Positions 46,146-57,334 of a DNA stretch of 64,000 nucleotides are shown here, piece by piece. The DNA comes from Apium graveolens (lineage: Eukaryota > Streptophyta > Magnoliopsida > Apiales > Apiaceae). The translations under genes and the position numbers were made by a program. Below the pieces are notes generated by a model. The model worked only from the letters and a program-made list of their open reading frames with translations. It was not told the origin of the DNA and ran no database searches. The stretch's first letter is position 1; the number at the start of each line of letters is the position of its first letter. Location: assembly GCF_009905375.1 (NCBI RefSeq), contig NW_027420689.1, positions 56,744 through 120,743 of the forward strand. Reading direction: 5' to 3'.

Positions 46146-47504
46146 TTTATGAAATTGCATTCGCGTCCATTCGGGGTCGTCCGGAAGTCAATCAGAGCTG
46201 AAACGAATGGAACTCGGTTTCCGAATAATTCTCGTAGGGGGTAGTACACGATGTATGAAGCAAAAAATTGAGGTGGCCCATTTTTTGGATTTCTTTTCAT
46301 AATTTGTCCCTATGGATTTATGAAATTTCATTCGCGTCCAATCGGGGTCGTCCGGAAGTGAATCGGAGCTGAAACAAATGGAACTTGGTTTCCGAATAAT
46401 CCTCATTGGGGGTAGTTAACGAGGTATGGAGCAAAAATTGAGGGGCCCTTTTTTTGGATATCTTTTCATAATTTGCCCCTATGGATTTATGAAATTGCAT
46501 TCGCGTCCATTCGGGGTCGTCTGGAAGTGAATCGGAGCTGAAACGAATGGAACTCGGTTTCCAAATAATCCTCGTAGGGGGTAGTACACGAGGTATGGAG
46601 CAAAAATTTAGGCAGCCCATTTTTTGGATATCTTTTAAAAATTTGTCCTTATTGATTTATGAAATTGCATTCGCGTCCATTCGGAGTCTTCCGGAATCAA
46701 TCGGAGCTGAAACGAATGGAACTCGGTTTCCCAATAATCCTTGTAGGGGGTAGTACATGAGGTATGGAGCAAAAATTAAGGCGGCCCATTTTTTGGATAT
46801 CTTTTTATAATTTGTCCCTATGAATTTATGAAATTGCATTCGCGTCCATTCGGGGTCGTCCGGAAGTCAATCGGAGCTGAAACGAATGGAACTCGGTTTC
46901 CGAATAATCCTCGTAGGGGGTAGTACACGAGGTATGGGGCAAAAATTGAGGCGGCCCATTTTTTGGATCTCTTTTCATTATTTTTTTTCTATGGATTTAT
47001 GAAATTGCATTTGCGTCCATTCGGGGTCGTCCGGAAGTCAATCGGAGCTGAAACGAATGGAACTCGGTTTCCGAATAATCCTCGTAGGGGGTAGTACACG
47101 AGGTATGGAGTAAAAATTGAGGCGGCCCATTTTTTGGATCTCTTTTCATTATTTTTTTCCTATGGATTTATGAAATTGCATTTGCGTCCATTCGGGGTCG
47201 TCCGGAAGTCAATCGGAGCTGAAACGAATGGAACTCGGTTTCCGAATAATCCTCGTAGGGGGTAGTACACGAGTTATGAAGCAAAAATTGAGGCGGCCCA
47301 TTTTTTGGATATCTTTTCATAATTTGTCCTAAGGGATTAATGAAATTGCATCCGCGTCCACTCGGGGTCGTCCGGAAGTAAATCGGAGCTTGAACGAATG
47401 AACTCGGTTTCCGTATAATCCTCGTAGGGGTAATACACAAGGTATAGAGCAAAAATTGAGGCGCCCATTTTTTGGATCTCTTTTCATTATTTTTTTCCTA
47501 TGGA
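46146..47504 (+). repeat. HOR unit, 8-mer A-B-C-D-E-F-G-H
   Basis: 1359 bp. A has one extra A (CAAAAAATTGAGG). B reads GGAGCTGAAACAAATGG where the sister at 41,566 has GGAGCTCAAAC. G has GAGTTATGAAGC. Confidence 0.9.
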
Positions 47505-48862
47505 TTTATGAAATTGCATTGGCGTCCATTCAGGGTCGTCCGGAAGTCAATCGGAGCTGAAACGAATGGAACTCGGTTTCCGAATAATTCTCGTAGGGGG
47601 TAGTACACGAGGTATGAAGCAAAAATTGAGGCGGCCCATTTTTTGGATTTCTTTTCATAATTTATCCCTATGGATTTATGAAATTTCATTCGCGTCTAAT
47701 CGGGGTCTTCCGGAAGTGAATCGGAGCTGAAACAAATGGAACTTCGTTTCCGAATAATCCTCATTGGGGGTAGTTAACGAGGTATGGAGCAAAAATTGAG
47801 GGGCCCTTTTTTGGATATCTTTTCATAATTTGTCCCTATGGATTTATGAAATTGCATTCGCGTCCATTCGGGGTCGTCTGGAAGTGAATCCGAGCTGAAA
47901 CGAATGGAACTCGGTTTCCAAATAATCCTCGTAGGGGGTAGTACACGAGGTATGGAGCAAAATTTTAGGCCGCCCATTTTTTGGATATCTTTTAAAAATT
48001 TGTCCTTATGGATTTATGAAATTGCATTCGCGTCCATTCGTAGTCTTCCGGAATCAATCGGAGCTGAAACGAATGGAACTCGGTTTCCCAATAATCCTCG
48101 TAGGGGGTAGTACATGAGGTATGGAGCAAAAATTGAGGCGGCCCATTTTTTGGATATCTTTTTATAATTTGTCCCTATCAATTTATGAAATTGCATTCGC
48201 GTCCATTCGGGGTTGTCCGGAAGTCAATCGGAGCTGAAACGAATGGAACTCGGTTTCCGAATAATCCTCGTAGAGGGTAGTACACGAGGTATGGAGCAAA
48301 AATTGAGGCGGCCCATTTTTTGGATCTCTTTTCATTATTTTTTTTCTATGGATTTATGAAATTGCATTTGCGTCCATTCGGGGTCGTCCGGAAGTCAATC
48401 GGAGCTGAAACGAATGGAACTCGGTTTCCGAATAATCCTCGAAGGGGGTAGTACACGAGGTATGGAGCAAAAATTGAGGCGGCCCATTTTTTGGATCTCT
48501 TTTCATTATTTTTTTCCTATGGATTTATGAAATTGCATTTGCGTCCATTCGGGGTCGTCCGGAAGTCAATCGGAGCTGAAACGAATGGAACTCGGTTTCC
48601 GAATAATCCTCGTAGGGGGTAGTACATGAGGTATGAAGCAAAAATTGAGGCGGCCCATTTTTTGGATATCTTTTCATAATTTGTCCTAATAGATTTATGA
48701 AATTGCATTCGCGTCCACTCGGGGTCGTCCGGAAGTAAATCGGAGCTTGAACGAATGAAACTCGGTTTCCGTATAATCCTCGTAGGGGTAGTACACAAGG
48801 TATAGAGCAAAAATTTAGGCACCCATTTTTTGGATCTCTTTTCATTATTTTTTTCCTATGGA
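47505..48862 (+). repeat. HOR unit, 8-mer, mosaic: R-type 5-mer start joined to an 8-mer
   Basis: 1358 bp. A and B carry the R 5-mer marks (CATTCAGGGTCG, GCGTCTAATCGG, GAACTTCGTTTCC, six T after GGGGCCC). From about 47,790-47,850 the unit continues as C-D-E-F-G-H of the 8-mer type, with a private C mark CAAAATTTTAGGCCGCC. Confidence 0.87.
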
Positions 48863-50217
48863 TTTATGAAATTGCATTCGCGTCCATTCGAGGTCGTCCG
48901 GAAGTCAATCGGAGCTGAAACGAATGGAACTCGGTTTCCGAATAATTCTCGTAGGGGGTAGTACACGATGTATGAAGCAAAAATTGAGGTGGCCCATTTT
49001 TTGGATTTCTTTTCATAATTTGTCCCTATGGATTTATGAAATTTCATTCGCGTCCAATCGGGGTCGTCCGGAAGTGAATCGGAGCTGAAACAAATGGAAC
49101 TTGGTTTCCGAATAATCCTCATTGGGGGTAGTTAACGAGGTATGGAGCAAAAATTGAGGGGCCTTTTTTGGATATCTTTTCATAATTTGCCCCTATGGAT
49201 TTATGAAATTGCATTCGCGTCCATTCGGGGTCGTCTGGAAGTGAATCGGAGCTGAAACGAATGGAACTCGGTTTCCAAATAATCCTCGTAGGGGGTAGTA
49301 CACGAGGTATGGAGCAAAATTTAGGCAGCCCATTTTTTGCATATCTTTTAAAAATTTGTCCTTATTGATTTATGAAATTGCATTCGCGTCCATTCGGAGT
49401 CTTCCGGAATCAATCGGAGCTGAAACGAATGGAACTCGGTTTCCCAATAATCCTTGTAGGGGGTAGTACATGAGGTATGGAGCAAAAATTAAGGCGGCCC
49501 GTTTTTTGGATATCTTTTTATAATTTGTCCCTATGAATTTATGAAATTGCATTCGCGTCCATTCGGGGTCGTCCGGAAGTCAATCGGAGCTGAAACGAAT
49601 GGAACTCGGTTTCCGAATAATCCTCGTAGGGGGTAGTACACGAGGTATGGGGCAAAAATTGAGGCGGCCCATTTTTTGGATCTCTTTTCATTATTTTTTT
49701 TCTATGGATTTATGAAATTGCATTGCGTCCATTCGGGGTCGTCCGGAAGTCAATCGGAGCTGAAACGAATGGAACTCGGTTTCCGAATAATCCTCGTAGG
49801 GGGTAGTACACGAGGTATGGAGTAAAAATTGAGGCGGCCCATTTTTTGGATCTCTTTTCATTATTTTTTTCCTATGGATTTATGAAATTGCATTTGCGTC
49901 CATTCGGGGTCGTCCGGAAGTCAATCGGAGCTGAAACGAATGGAACTCGGTTTCTGAATAATCCTCGTAGGGGGTAGTACATGAGGTATGAAGCAAAAAT
50001 TGAGGCGGCCCATTTTTTGGATATCTTTTCATAATTTGTCCTAATAGATTTATGAAATTGCATTCGCGTCCACTCGGGGTCGTCCGGAAGTAAATCGGAG
50101 CTTGAACGAATGAAACTCGGTTTCCGTATAATCCTCGTAGGGGTAGTACACAAGGTATAGAGCAAAAATTGAGGCACCCATTTTTTGGATCTCTTTTCAT
50201 TATTTTTTTCCTATGGA
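48863..50217 (+). repeat. HOR unit, 8-mer A-B-C-D-E-F-G-H
   Basis: 1355 bp with small deletions: GAGGGGCCTTTTTTGG in B (GGGCCC lost), GCAAAATTTAGG in C and GCATTGCGTCC in F. C also has TTTTTTGCATATC, a mark of the next units. Confidence 0.9.
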
Positions 50218-50724
50218 TTTATGAAATTGCATTCGCGTCCATTCGGGGTCGTCCGGAAGTCAATCGGAGCTGAAACGAATGGAACTCGGTTTCCGAATAA
50301 TTCTCGTAGGGGGTAGTACACGATGTATGAAGCAAAAATTGAGGTGGCCCATTTTTTGGATTTCTTTTCATAATTTGTCCCTATGGATTTATGAAATTTC
50401 ATTCGCGTCCAATCGGGGTCGTCCGGAAGTGAATCGGAGCTGAAACAAATGGAACTTGGTTTCCGAATAATCCTCATTGGGGGTAGTTAACGAGGTATGG
50501 AGCAAAAATTGAGGGGCCTTTTTTGGATATCTTTTCATAATTTGCCCCTATGGATTTATGAAATTGCATTCGCGTCCATTCGGGGTCGTCTGGAAGTGAA
50601 TCGGAGCTGAAACGAATGGAACTCGGTTTCCAAATAATCCTCGTAGGGGGTAGTACACGAGGTATGGAGCAAAAATTTAGGCAGCCCATTTTTTGCATAT
50701 CTTTTAAAAATTTGTCCTTATTGA

Positions 50725-50894
50725 TTTATGAAATTGCATTCGCGTCCATTCGGAGTCTTCCGGAATCAATCGGAGCTGAAACGAATGGAACTCGGTTTCC
50801 GAATAATCCTCGTAGGGGGTAGTACACGAGGTATGGAGTAAAAATTGAGGCGGCCCATTTTTTGGATCTCTTTTCATTATTTTTTTCCTATGGA
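50725..50894 (+). repeat. D/F hybrid monomer
   Basis: 170 bp. D first half (GGAGTCTTCCGGAATC), then CCGAATAATCC, ACACGAGG, GGAGTAAAAATTG and the GGATCTC T-tract end of F. The switch lies in CTCGGTTTCC. The same hybrid recurs at 52,083-52,252. Confidence 0.86.
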
Positions 50895-51065
50895 TTTATG
50901 AAATTGCATTTGCGTCCATTCAGGGTCGTCCGAAAGTCAATCGGAGCTGAAACGAATGGAACTCGGTTTCCGAATAATCCTCGTAGGGGGTAGTACACGA
51001 GTTATGAAGCAAAAATTGAGGCGGCCCATTTTTTGGATATCTTTTCATTATTTTTTTTCTATGGA
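50895..51065 (+). repeat. G/E hybrid monomer
   Basis: 171 bp. G through GAGTTATGAAGC and GGATATC, then the E-type end TTCATTATTTTTTTTC and CTATGGA. The switch is in the last 40 bp. Recurs at 52,253-52,423. Confidence 0.84.
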
Positions 51066-51575
51066 TTTATGAAATTGCATTTGCGTCCATTCGGGGTCGT
51101 CCGGAAGTCAATCGGAGCTGAAACGAATGGAACTCGGTTTCCGAATAATCCTCGTAGGGGGTAGTACACGAGGTATGGAGTAAAAATTGAGGCGCCCCAT
51201 TTTTTGGATCTCTTTTCATTATTTTTTTCCTATGGATTTATGAAATTGCATTTGCGTCCATTCGGGGTCGTCCGGAAGTCAATCGGAGCTGAAACGAATG
51301 GAACTCGGTTTCCGAATAATCCTCGTAGGGGGTAGTACATGAGGTATGAAGCAAAAATTGAGGCGGCCCATTTTTTGGATATCTTTTCATAATTTGTCCT
51401 AATAGATTTATGAAATTGCATTCGCGTCCACTCGGGGTCGTCCGGAAGTAAATCGGAGCTTGAACGAATGAAACTCGGTTTCCGTATAATCCTCGTAGGG
51501 GTAGTACACAAGGTATAGAGCAAAAATTGAGGCACCCATTTTTTGGATCTCTTTTCATTATTTTTTTCCTATGGA

Positions 51576-52930
51576 TTTATGAAATTGCATTCGCGTCCAT
51601 TCGGGGTCGTCCGGAAGTCAATCGGAGCTGAAACGAATGGAACTCGGTTTCCGAATAATTCTCGTAGGGGGTAGTACACGATGTATGAAGCAAAAATTGA
51701 GGTGGCCCATTTTTTGGATTTCTTTTCATAATTTGTCCCTATGGATTTATGAAATTTCATTCGCGTCCAATCGGGGTCGTCCGGAAGTGAATCGGAGCTG
51801 AAACAAATGGAACTTGGTTTCCGAATAATCCTCATTGGGGGTAGTTAACGAGGTATGGAGCAAAAATTGAGGGGCCTTTTTTGGATATCTTTTCATAATT
51901 TGCCCCTATGGATTTATGAAATTGCATTCGCGTCCATTCGGGGTCGTCTGGAAGTGAATCGGAGCTGAAACGAATGGAACTCGGTTTCCAAATAATCCTC
52001 GTAGGGGGTAGTACACGAGGTATGGAGCAAAAATTTAGGCAGCCCATTTTTTGCATATCTTTTAAAAATTTGTCCTTATTGATTTATGAAATTGCATTCG
52101 CGTCCATTCGGAGTCTTCCGGAATCAATCGGAGCTGAAACGAATGGAACTCGGTTTCCGAATAATCCTCGTAGGGGGTAGTACACGAGGTATGGAGTAAA
52201 AATTGAGGCGGCCCATTTTTTGGATCTCTTTTCATTATTTTTTTCCTATGGATTTATGAAATTGCATTTGCGTCCATTCGGGGTCGTCCGGAAGTCAATC
52301 GGAGCTGAAACGAATGGAACTCGGTTTCCGAATAATCCTCGTAGGGGGTAGTACACGAGTTATGAAGCAAAAATTGAGGCGGCCCATTTTTTGGATATCT
52401 TTTCATTATTTTTTTTCTATGGATTTATGAAATTGCATTTGCGTCCATTCGGGGTCGTCCGGAAGTCAATCGGAGCTAAAACGAATGGAACTCGGTTTCC
52501 GAATAATCCTCGTAGGGGGTAGTACACGAGGTATGGAGTAAAAATTGAGGCGCCCCATTTTTGGATCTCTTTTCATTATTTTTTTCCTATGGATTTATGA
52601 AATTGCATTTGCGTCCATTCGGGTCGTCCGGAAGTCAATCGGAGCTGAAACGAATGGAACTCGGTTTCCGAATAATCCTCGTAGGGGGTAGTACATGAGG
52701 TATGAAGCAAAAATTGAGGCGGCCCATTTTTTGGATATCTTTTCATAATTTGTCCTAATAGATTTATGAAATTGCATTCGCGTCCACTCGGGGTCGTCCG
52801 GAAGTAAATCGGAGCTTGAACGAATGAAACTCGGTTTCCGTATAATCCTCGTAGGGGTAGTACACAAGGTATAGAGCAAAAATTGAGGCACCATTTTTTG
52901 GATCTCTTTTCATTATTTTTTTCCTATGGA
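51576..52930 (+). repeat. HOR unit, 8 monomers A-B-C-(D/F)-(G/E)-F-G-H
   Basis: 1355 bp, a tandem copy of 50,218-51,575 with both hybrids. Small single-base losses appear from about 52,560 (a T5 tract, CATTCGGGTCG, GAGGCACCATTTTTTGG). Confidence 0.88.
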
Positions 52931-54112
52931 TTTATGAAATTGCATTCGCGTCCATTCGGGGTCGTCCGGAAGTCAATCGGAGCTGAAACGAATGGAACTC
53001 GGTTTCCGAATAATCTCGTAGGGGGTAGTACACGATGTATGAAGCAAAAATTGAGGTGGCCCATTTTTTGGATTTCTTTTCATAATTTGTCCCTATGGAT
53101 TTATGAAATTTCATTCGCGTCCAATCGGGGTCGTCCGGAAGTGAATCGGAGCTGAAACAAATGGAACTTGGTTTCCGAATAATCCTCATTGGGGGTAGTT
53201 AACGAGGTATGGAGTAAAAATTAGGGGCCCTTTTTTGGATATCTTTTCATAATTTGCCCCTATGGATTTATGAAATTGCATTCGCGTCCATTCGGGGTCG
53301 TCTGGAAGTGAATCGGAGCTGAAACGAATGGAACTCGGTTCCAAATAATCCTCGTAGGGGGTAGTACACGAGGTATGGAGCAAAAATTTAGGCAGCCCAT
53401 TTTTTGCATATCTTTAAAAATTTGTCCTTATTGATTATGAAATTGCATTCGCGTCCATTCGGAGTCTTCCGGAATCAATCGGAGCTGAAACGAATGGAAC
53501 TCGGTTTCCGAATAATCCTCGTAGGGGGTAGTACACGAGGTATGGAGTAAAAATTGAGGCGGCCCATTTTTTGGATATCTTTTTATAATTTGTCCCTATG
53601 AATTTATGAAATTGCATTCGCGTCCATTCGGGGTCGTCCGGAAGTCAATCGGAGCTGAAACGAATGGAACTCGGTTTCCGAATAATCCTCGTAGGGGGTA
53701 GTACACGAGGTATGGGGCAAAAATTGAGGCGGCCCATTTTTTGGATCTCTTTCATTATTTTTTTTCTATGGATTTATGAAATTGCATTTGCGTCCATTCG
53801 GGGTCGTCCGGAAGTCAATCGGAGCTGAAACGAATGGAATTCGGTTTCCGAATAATCCTCGTAGGGGGTAGTACATGAGGTATGAAACAAAAATTGAGGC
53901 GGCCCATTTTTTGGATATCTTTTCATAATTTGTCCTAATAGATTTATGAAATTGCATTCGCGTCCACTCGGGGTCGTCCGGAAGTAAATCGGAGCTTGAA
54001 CGAATGAAACTCGGTTTCCGTATAATCCTCGTAGGGGTAGTACACAAGGTATAGAGCAAAAATTGAGGCACCCATTTTTTGGATCTCTTTTCATTATTTT
54101 TTTTCCTATGGA
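52931..54112 (+). repeat. HOR unit, 7 monomers A-B-C-D-E-G-H with an F patch in D
   Basis: 1182 bp. D has the D first half, an F-like middle (ACACGAGGTATGGAGTAAAA) and then the D end (CTTTTTATAATTTG, TATGAA). Several one-base deletions are present (AATAATCTCG, GGTTCCAAAT, TTGATTATGAAATTG). Confidence 0.83.
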
Positions 54113-55463
54113 TTTATGAAATTGCATTCGCGTCCATTCGGGGTCGTCCGAAGTCAATCGGAGCTGAAACGAATGGAACTCGGTTTCCGAATAATTCTCG
54201 TAGGGGGTAGTACACGATGTATGAAGCAAAAATTGAGGCGGCCCATTTTTGGATTTCTTTTCATAATTTGTCCCTATGGATTTATGAAATTTCATTCGCG
54301 TCCAATCGGGGTCGTCCGGAAGTGAATCGGAGCTGAAACAAATGGAACTTGGTTTCCGAATAATCCTCATTGGGGGTAGTTAACGAGGTATGGAGCAAAA
54401 ATTGAGGGGCCTTTTTTGGATATCTTTTCATAATTTGCCCCTATGGATTTATGAAATTGCATTCGCGTCCATTCGGGGTCGTCTGGAAGTGAATCGGAGC
54501 TGAAACGAATGGAACTCGGTTTCCAAATAATCCTCGTAGGGGGTAGTACACGAGGTATGGAGCAAAAATTTAGGCAGCCCTTTTTTGCATATCTTTTAAA
54601 AATTTGTCCTTATTGATTTATGAAATTGCATTCGCGTCCATTCGGAGTCTTCCGGAATCAATCGGAGCTGAAACGAATGGAACTCGGTTTCCCAATAATC
54701 CTTGTAGGGGGTAGTACATGAGGTATGGAGCAAAAATTAAGGCGGCCCGTTTTTTGGATATCTTTTTATAATTTGTCCCTATGAATTTATGAAATTGCAT
54801 TCGCGTCCATTCGGGTCGTCCGGAAGTCAATCGGAGCTGAAACGAATGGAACTCGGTTTCCGAATAATCCTCGTAGGGGGTAGTACACGAGGTATGGGGC
54901 AAAAATTGAGGCGGCCCATTTTTTGGATCTCTTTTCATTATTTTTTTCTATGGATTTATGAAAACGCATTTGCGTCCATTCGGGGTCGTCCGGAAGTCAA
55001 TCGGAGCTGAAACGAATGGAACTCGGTTTCCGAATAATCCTCGTAGGGGGTAGTACATGAGGTATGGAGCAAAAATTGAGGCGGCCCATTTTTGGATCTC
55101 TTTTCATTATTTTTTTCCTATGGATTTATGAAATTGTATTTGCGTTCATTCGGGGTCATCCGGAAGTCAATCGGAGCTGAAACGAATGGAACTGGGTTTT
55201 CGAATAATCCTCGTAGGGGGTAGTACACGAGGTATGAAGCAAAAATTGAGGCAGCCCATTTTTTGGATATCTTTTCATAATTTGTCCTAATGGATTTATG
55301 AAATTGCATTCGCGTCCACTCGGGGTCGTCCGGAAGTGAATCGGAGCTTGAACGAATGAAACTCGGTTTCCGTATAATCCTCGTAGGGGTAGTACACAAG
55401 GTATAGAGCAAAAATTGAGGCGCCCATTTTTTGGATCTCTTTTCATTATTTTTTTCCTATGGA
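54113..55463 (+). repeat. HOR unit, 8-mer A-B-C-D-E-F-G-H, transition to edge lineage
   Basis: 1351 bp. The A-E part is of the core 8-mer type (CACGATGTATGAAGC, GAGGGGCCTTTTTTGG). From F or G on it shows edge-lineage marks: TTGTATTTGCGTTCATTCGG, TCCTAATGGAT and GAAGTGAATCGGAGCTTG in H. Confidence 0.85.
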
Positions 55464-57334
55464 TTTATGAAATTGCATTCGCGTCCATTCGGGGTCGTCC
55501 GGAAGTCAATCGGAGCTGAAAAAGAATGGAACTCGGTTTTCGAATAATTCTCGTAGGGGGTAGTACACGAGGTATGAAGCAAAAATTGAGGCGGCCCATT
55601 TTTTGGATTTCTTTTCATAATTTGTCCCTATGGATTTATGAAATTTCATTCGCGTCCAATCGGGGTCGTCCGGAAGTGAATCGGAGCTGAAACAAATGGA
55701 ACTTGGTTTCCGAATAATCCTCATTGGGGGTAGTTAACGAGGTATGGAGTAAAAATTGAGGGGCCCTTTTTTTGGATATCTTTTCATAATTTGTCCCTAT
55801 GGATTTATGAAATTGCATTCGCGTCCATTCGGGGTCGTCTGGAAGTGAATCGGAGCTGAAACGAATGGAACTCGGTTTCCAAATAATCCTCGTAGGGGGT
55901 AGTACACGAGGTATGGAGCAAAAATTTAGGCCTCCCATTTTTTGGATATCTTTTAAAAATTTGTCCTTATGGATTTATGAAATTGCATTCGCGTCCATTC
56001 GGAGTCTTCCGGAATCAATCGGAGCTGAAACGAATGGAACTCGGTTTCCCAATAATCCTCGTAGGGGGTAGTACATGAGGTATGGAGCAAAAATTGAGGC
56101 GGCCCGTTTTTTGGATATCTTTTTATAATTTGTCCCTATGAATTTATGAAATTGCATTCGCGTCCATTCGGGGTCGTCCGGAAGTCAATCGGAGCTGAAA
56201 CGAATGGAACTCGGTTTCCGAATAATCCTCGTAGGGGGTAGTACACGAGGTATAGAGCAAAAATTGAGGCGGCCCATTTTTTGGATCTCTTTTCATTATT
56301 TTTTTCCTATGTATTTATGAAATTGCATTTGCGTCCATTCGGGGTCGTCCGGAAGTCAATCGGAGCTTAAACGAATGGAACTCGGTTTCCGAATAATCCT
56401 CGTAAGGGGGGTAGTACACGAGGTATGAAGCAAAAATTGAGGCGGCCCATTTTTTGGATATCTTTTCATAATTTGTTCCTAATGGATTTATGAAATTGCA
56501 TTCGCAGTCCACTCGGGGTCGTCCGGAAGTGAATCGGATCTTGACGAATGAAACTCGGTTTCCGTATAATCCTCGTAGGGGTAGTACACGAGGTATAGAG
56601 CAAAAATTGAGGCGCCCATTTTTTGGATCTCTTTTCAATTATTTTTTCCTATGGTTTATGAAATTTGCATTCGCGTCCATTCGGGGTCGTCCGGAAGTCC
56701 AATCGGAGCTTAAACGAATGGAACTCGGTTTTCCGAATTATCCTCGTAGGGGGTAGTACCGAGGTATGAAGCAAAAATTGAGGCGGCCCATTTTTTGGAT
56801 ATCTTTCATAATTTGTCCTAATGGATTTATGAAATTGCATTTGCGTCCACTCGGGTCGTCCGAAGTGAATCGGATCTTGAACGAATGAAACTCGGTTTCC
56901 GAATAATCCTCATTGGTGGTAGTTAACGAGGTATAGAGCAAAAATTGAGGGGGCCTTTTTTTGGATCTCTTTTCATTATTTTTTTCCTATGGATTTATGA
57001 AATTGCATTCGAGTCCATTCGGGGTCATCCGGAAGTCAATCGGAGCTTAAACGAATGGAACTCGGTTTCCGAATAATCCTCGTAGGGGGTAGTACACGAG
57101 GTATGAAGCAAAAATTGAGGCGACCCATTTTTTGGATATCTTTTCATAATTTGTCCTAATGGATTTATGAAATTGCATTCGCGTCCACTCGGGGTCGTCC
57201 GGAAGTGAATCGGAGCTTGAACGAATGAAACCTCGGTTTCCGTATAATCCTCGTAGGGGTAGTACACGAGGTATATAGCAAAAATTGAGGGCGCCCATTT
57301 TTTGGATCTCTTTTCATTATTTTTTTCCTATCGA
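55464..57334 (+). repeat. HOR unit, 11-mer A-B-C-D-E-G-H-G-(H/B)-G-H
   Basis: 1871 bp. Edge-lineage unit with three G-H pairs, the middle H carrying B patches (56,826-56,993). The G monomers have GAGCTTAAACG, and the last H has GGTATATAGC. Confidence 0.86.
56826..56993 (+). repeat. H/B patchwork monomer (copy 1 of 3)
   Basis: 168 bp. H start (CCACTCGGG, ATCTTGAACG), B patch (CCTCATTGGTGGTAGTTAA), H (GAGGTATAGAGC), B patch (GAGGGGGCC with T7), then the T-tract end of H (GGATCTC). At least four switches occur within one monomer. Confidence 0.85.

Larger units (their letters stand above)
42924..47504 (+). repeat. Super-repeat R copy 3, 27 monomers (4581 bp)
   Basis: Same unit order as copy 2 (5-mer, 6-mer, 8-mer, 8-mer), followed by the A-B start of a fourth copy at 47,505 that is then interrupted. 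Confidence 0.91.
50218..51575 (+). repeat. HOR unit, 8 monomers A-B-C-(D/F)-(G/E)-F-G-H
   Basis: 1358 bp. The length equals a normal 8-mer although the fourth and fifth monomers are hybrids: D/F at 50,725-50,894 and G/E at 50,895-51,065. Confidence 0.88.
54955..57334 (+). repeat. 14-monomer duplicated segment, copy 1 (F-G-H plus 11-mer)
   Basis: Matches 58,692-61,065 at an offset of about 3737-3738 bp. Shared private marks are TTGTATTTGCG, GAAAAAGAATGG in A, AAATTTAGGCCTCCC in C, CCCTATGTATTTATG, GAGCTTAAACG, CATTGGTGGTAGTTAA and CATTCGAGTCC. This copy has many single-base indels after about 56,400. Confidence 0.89.
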
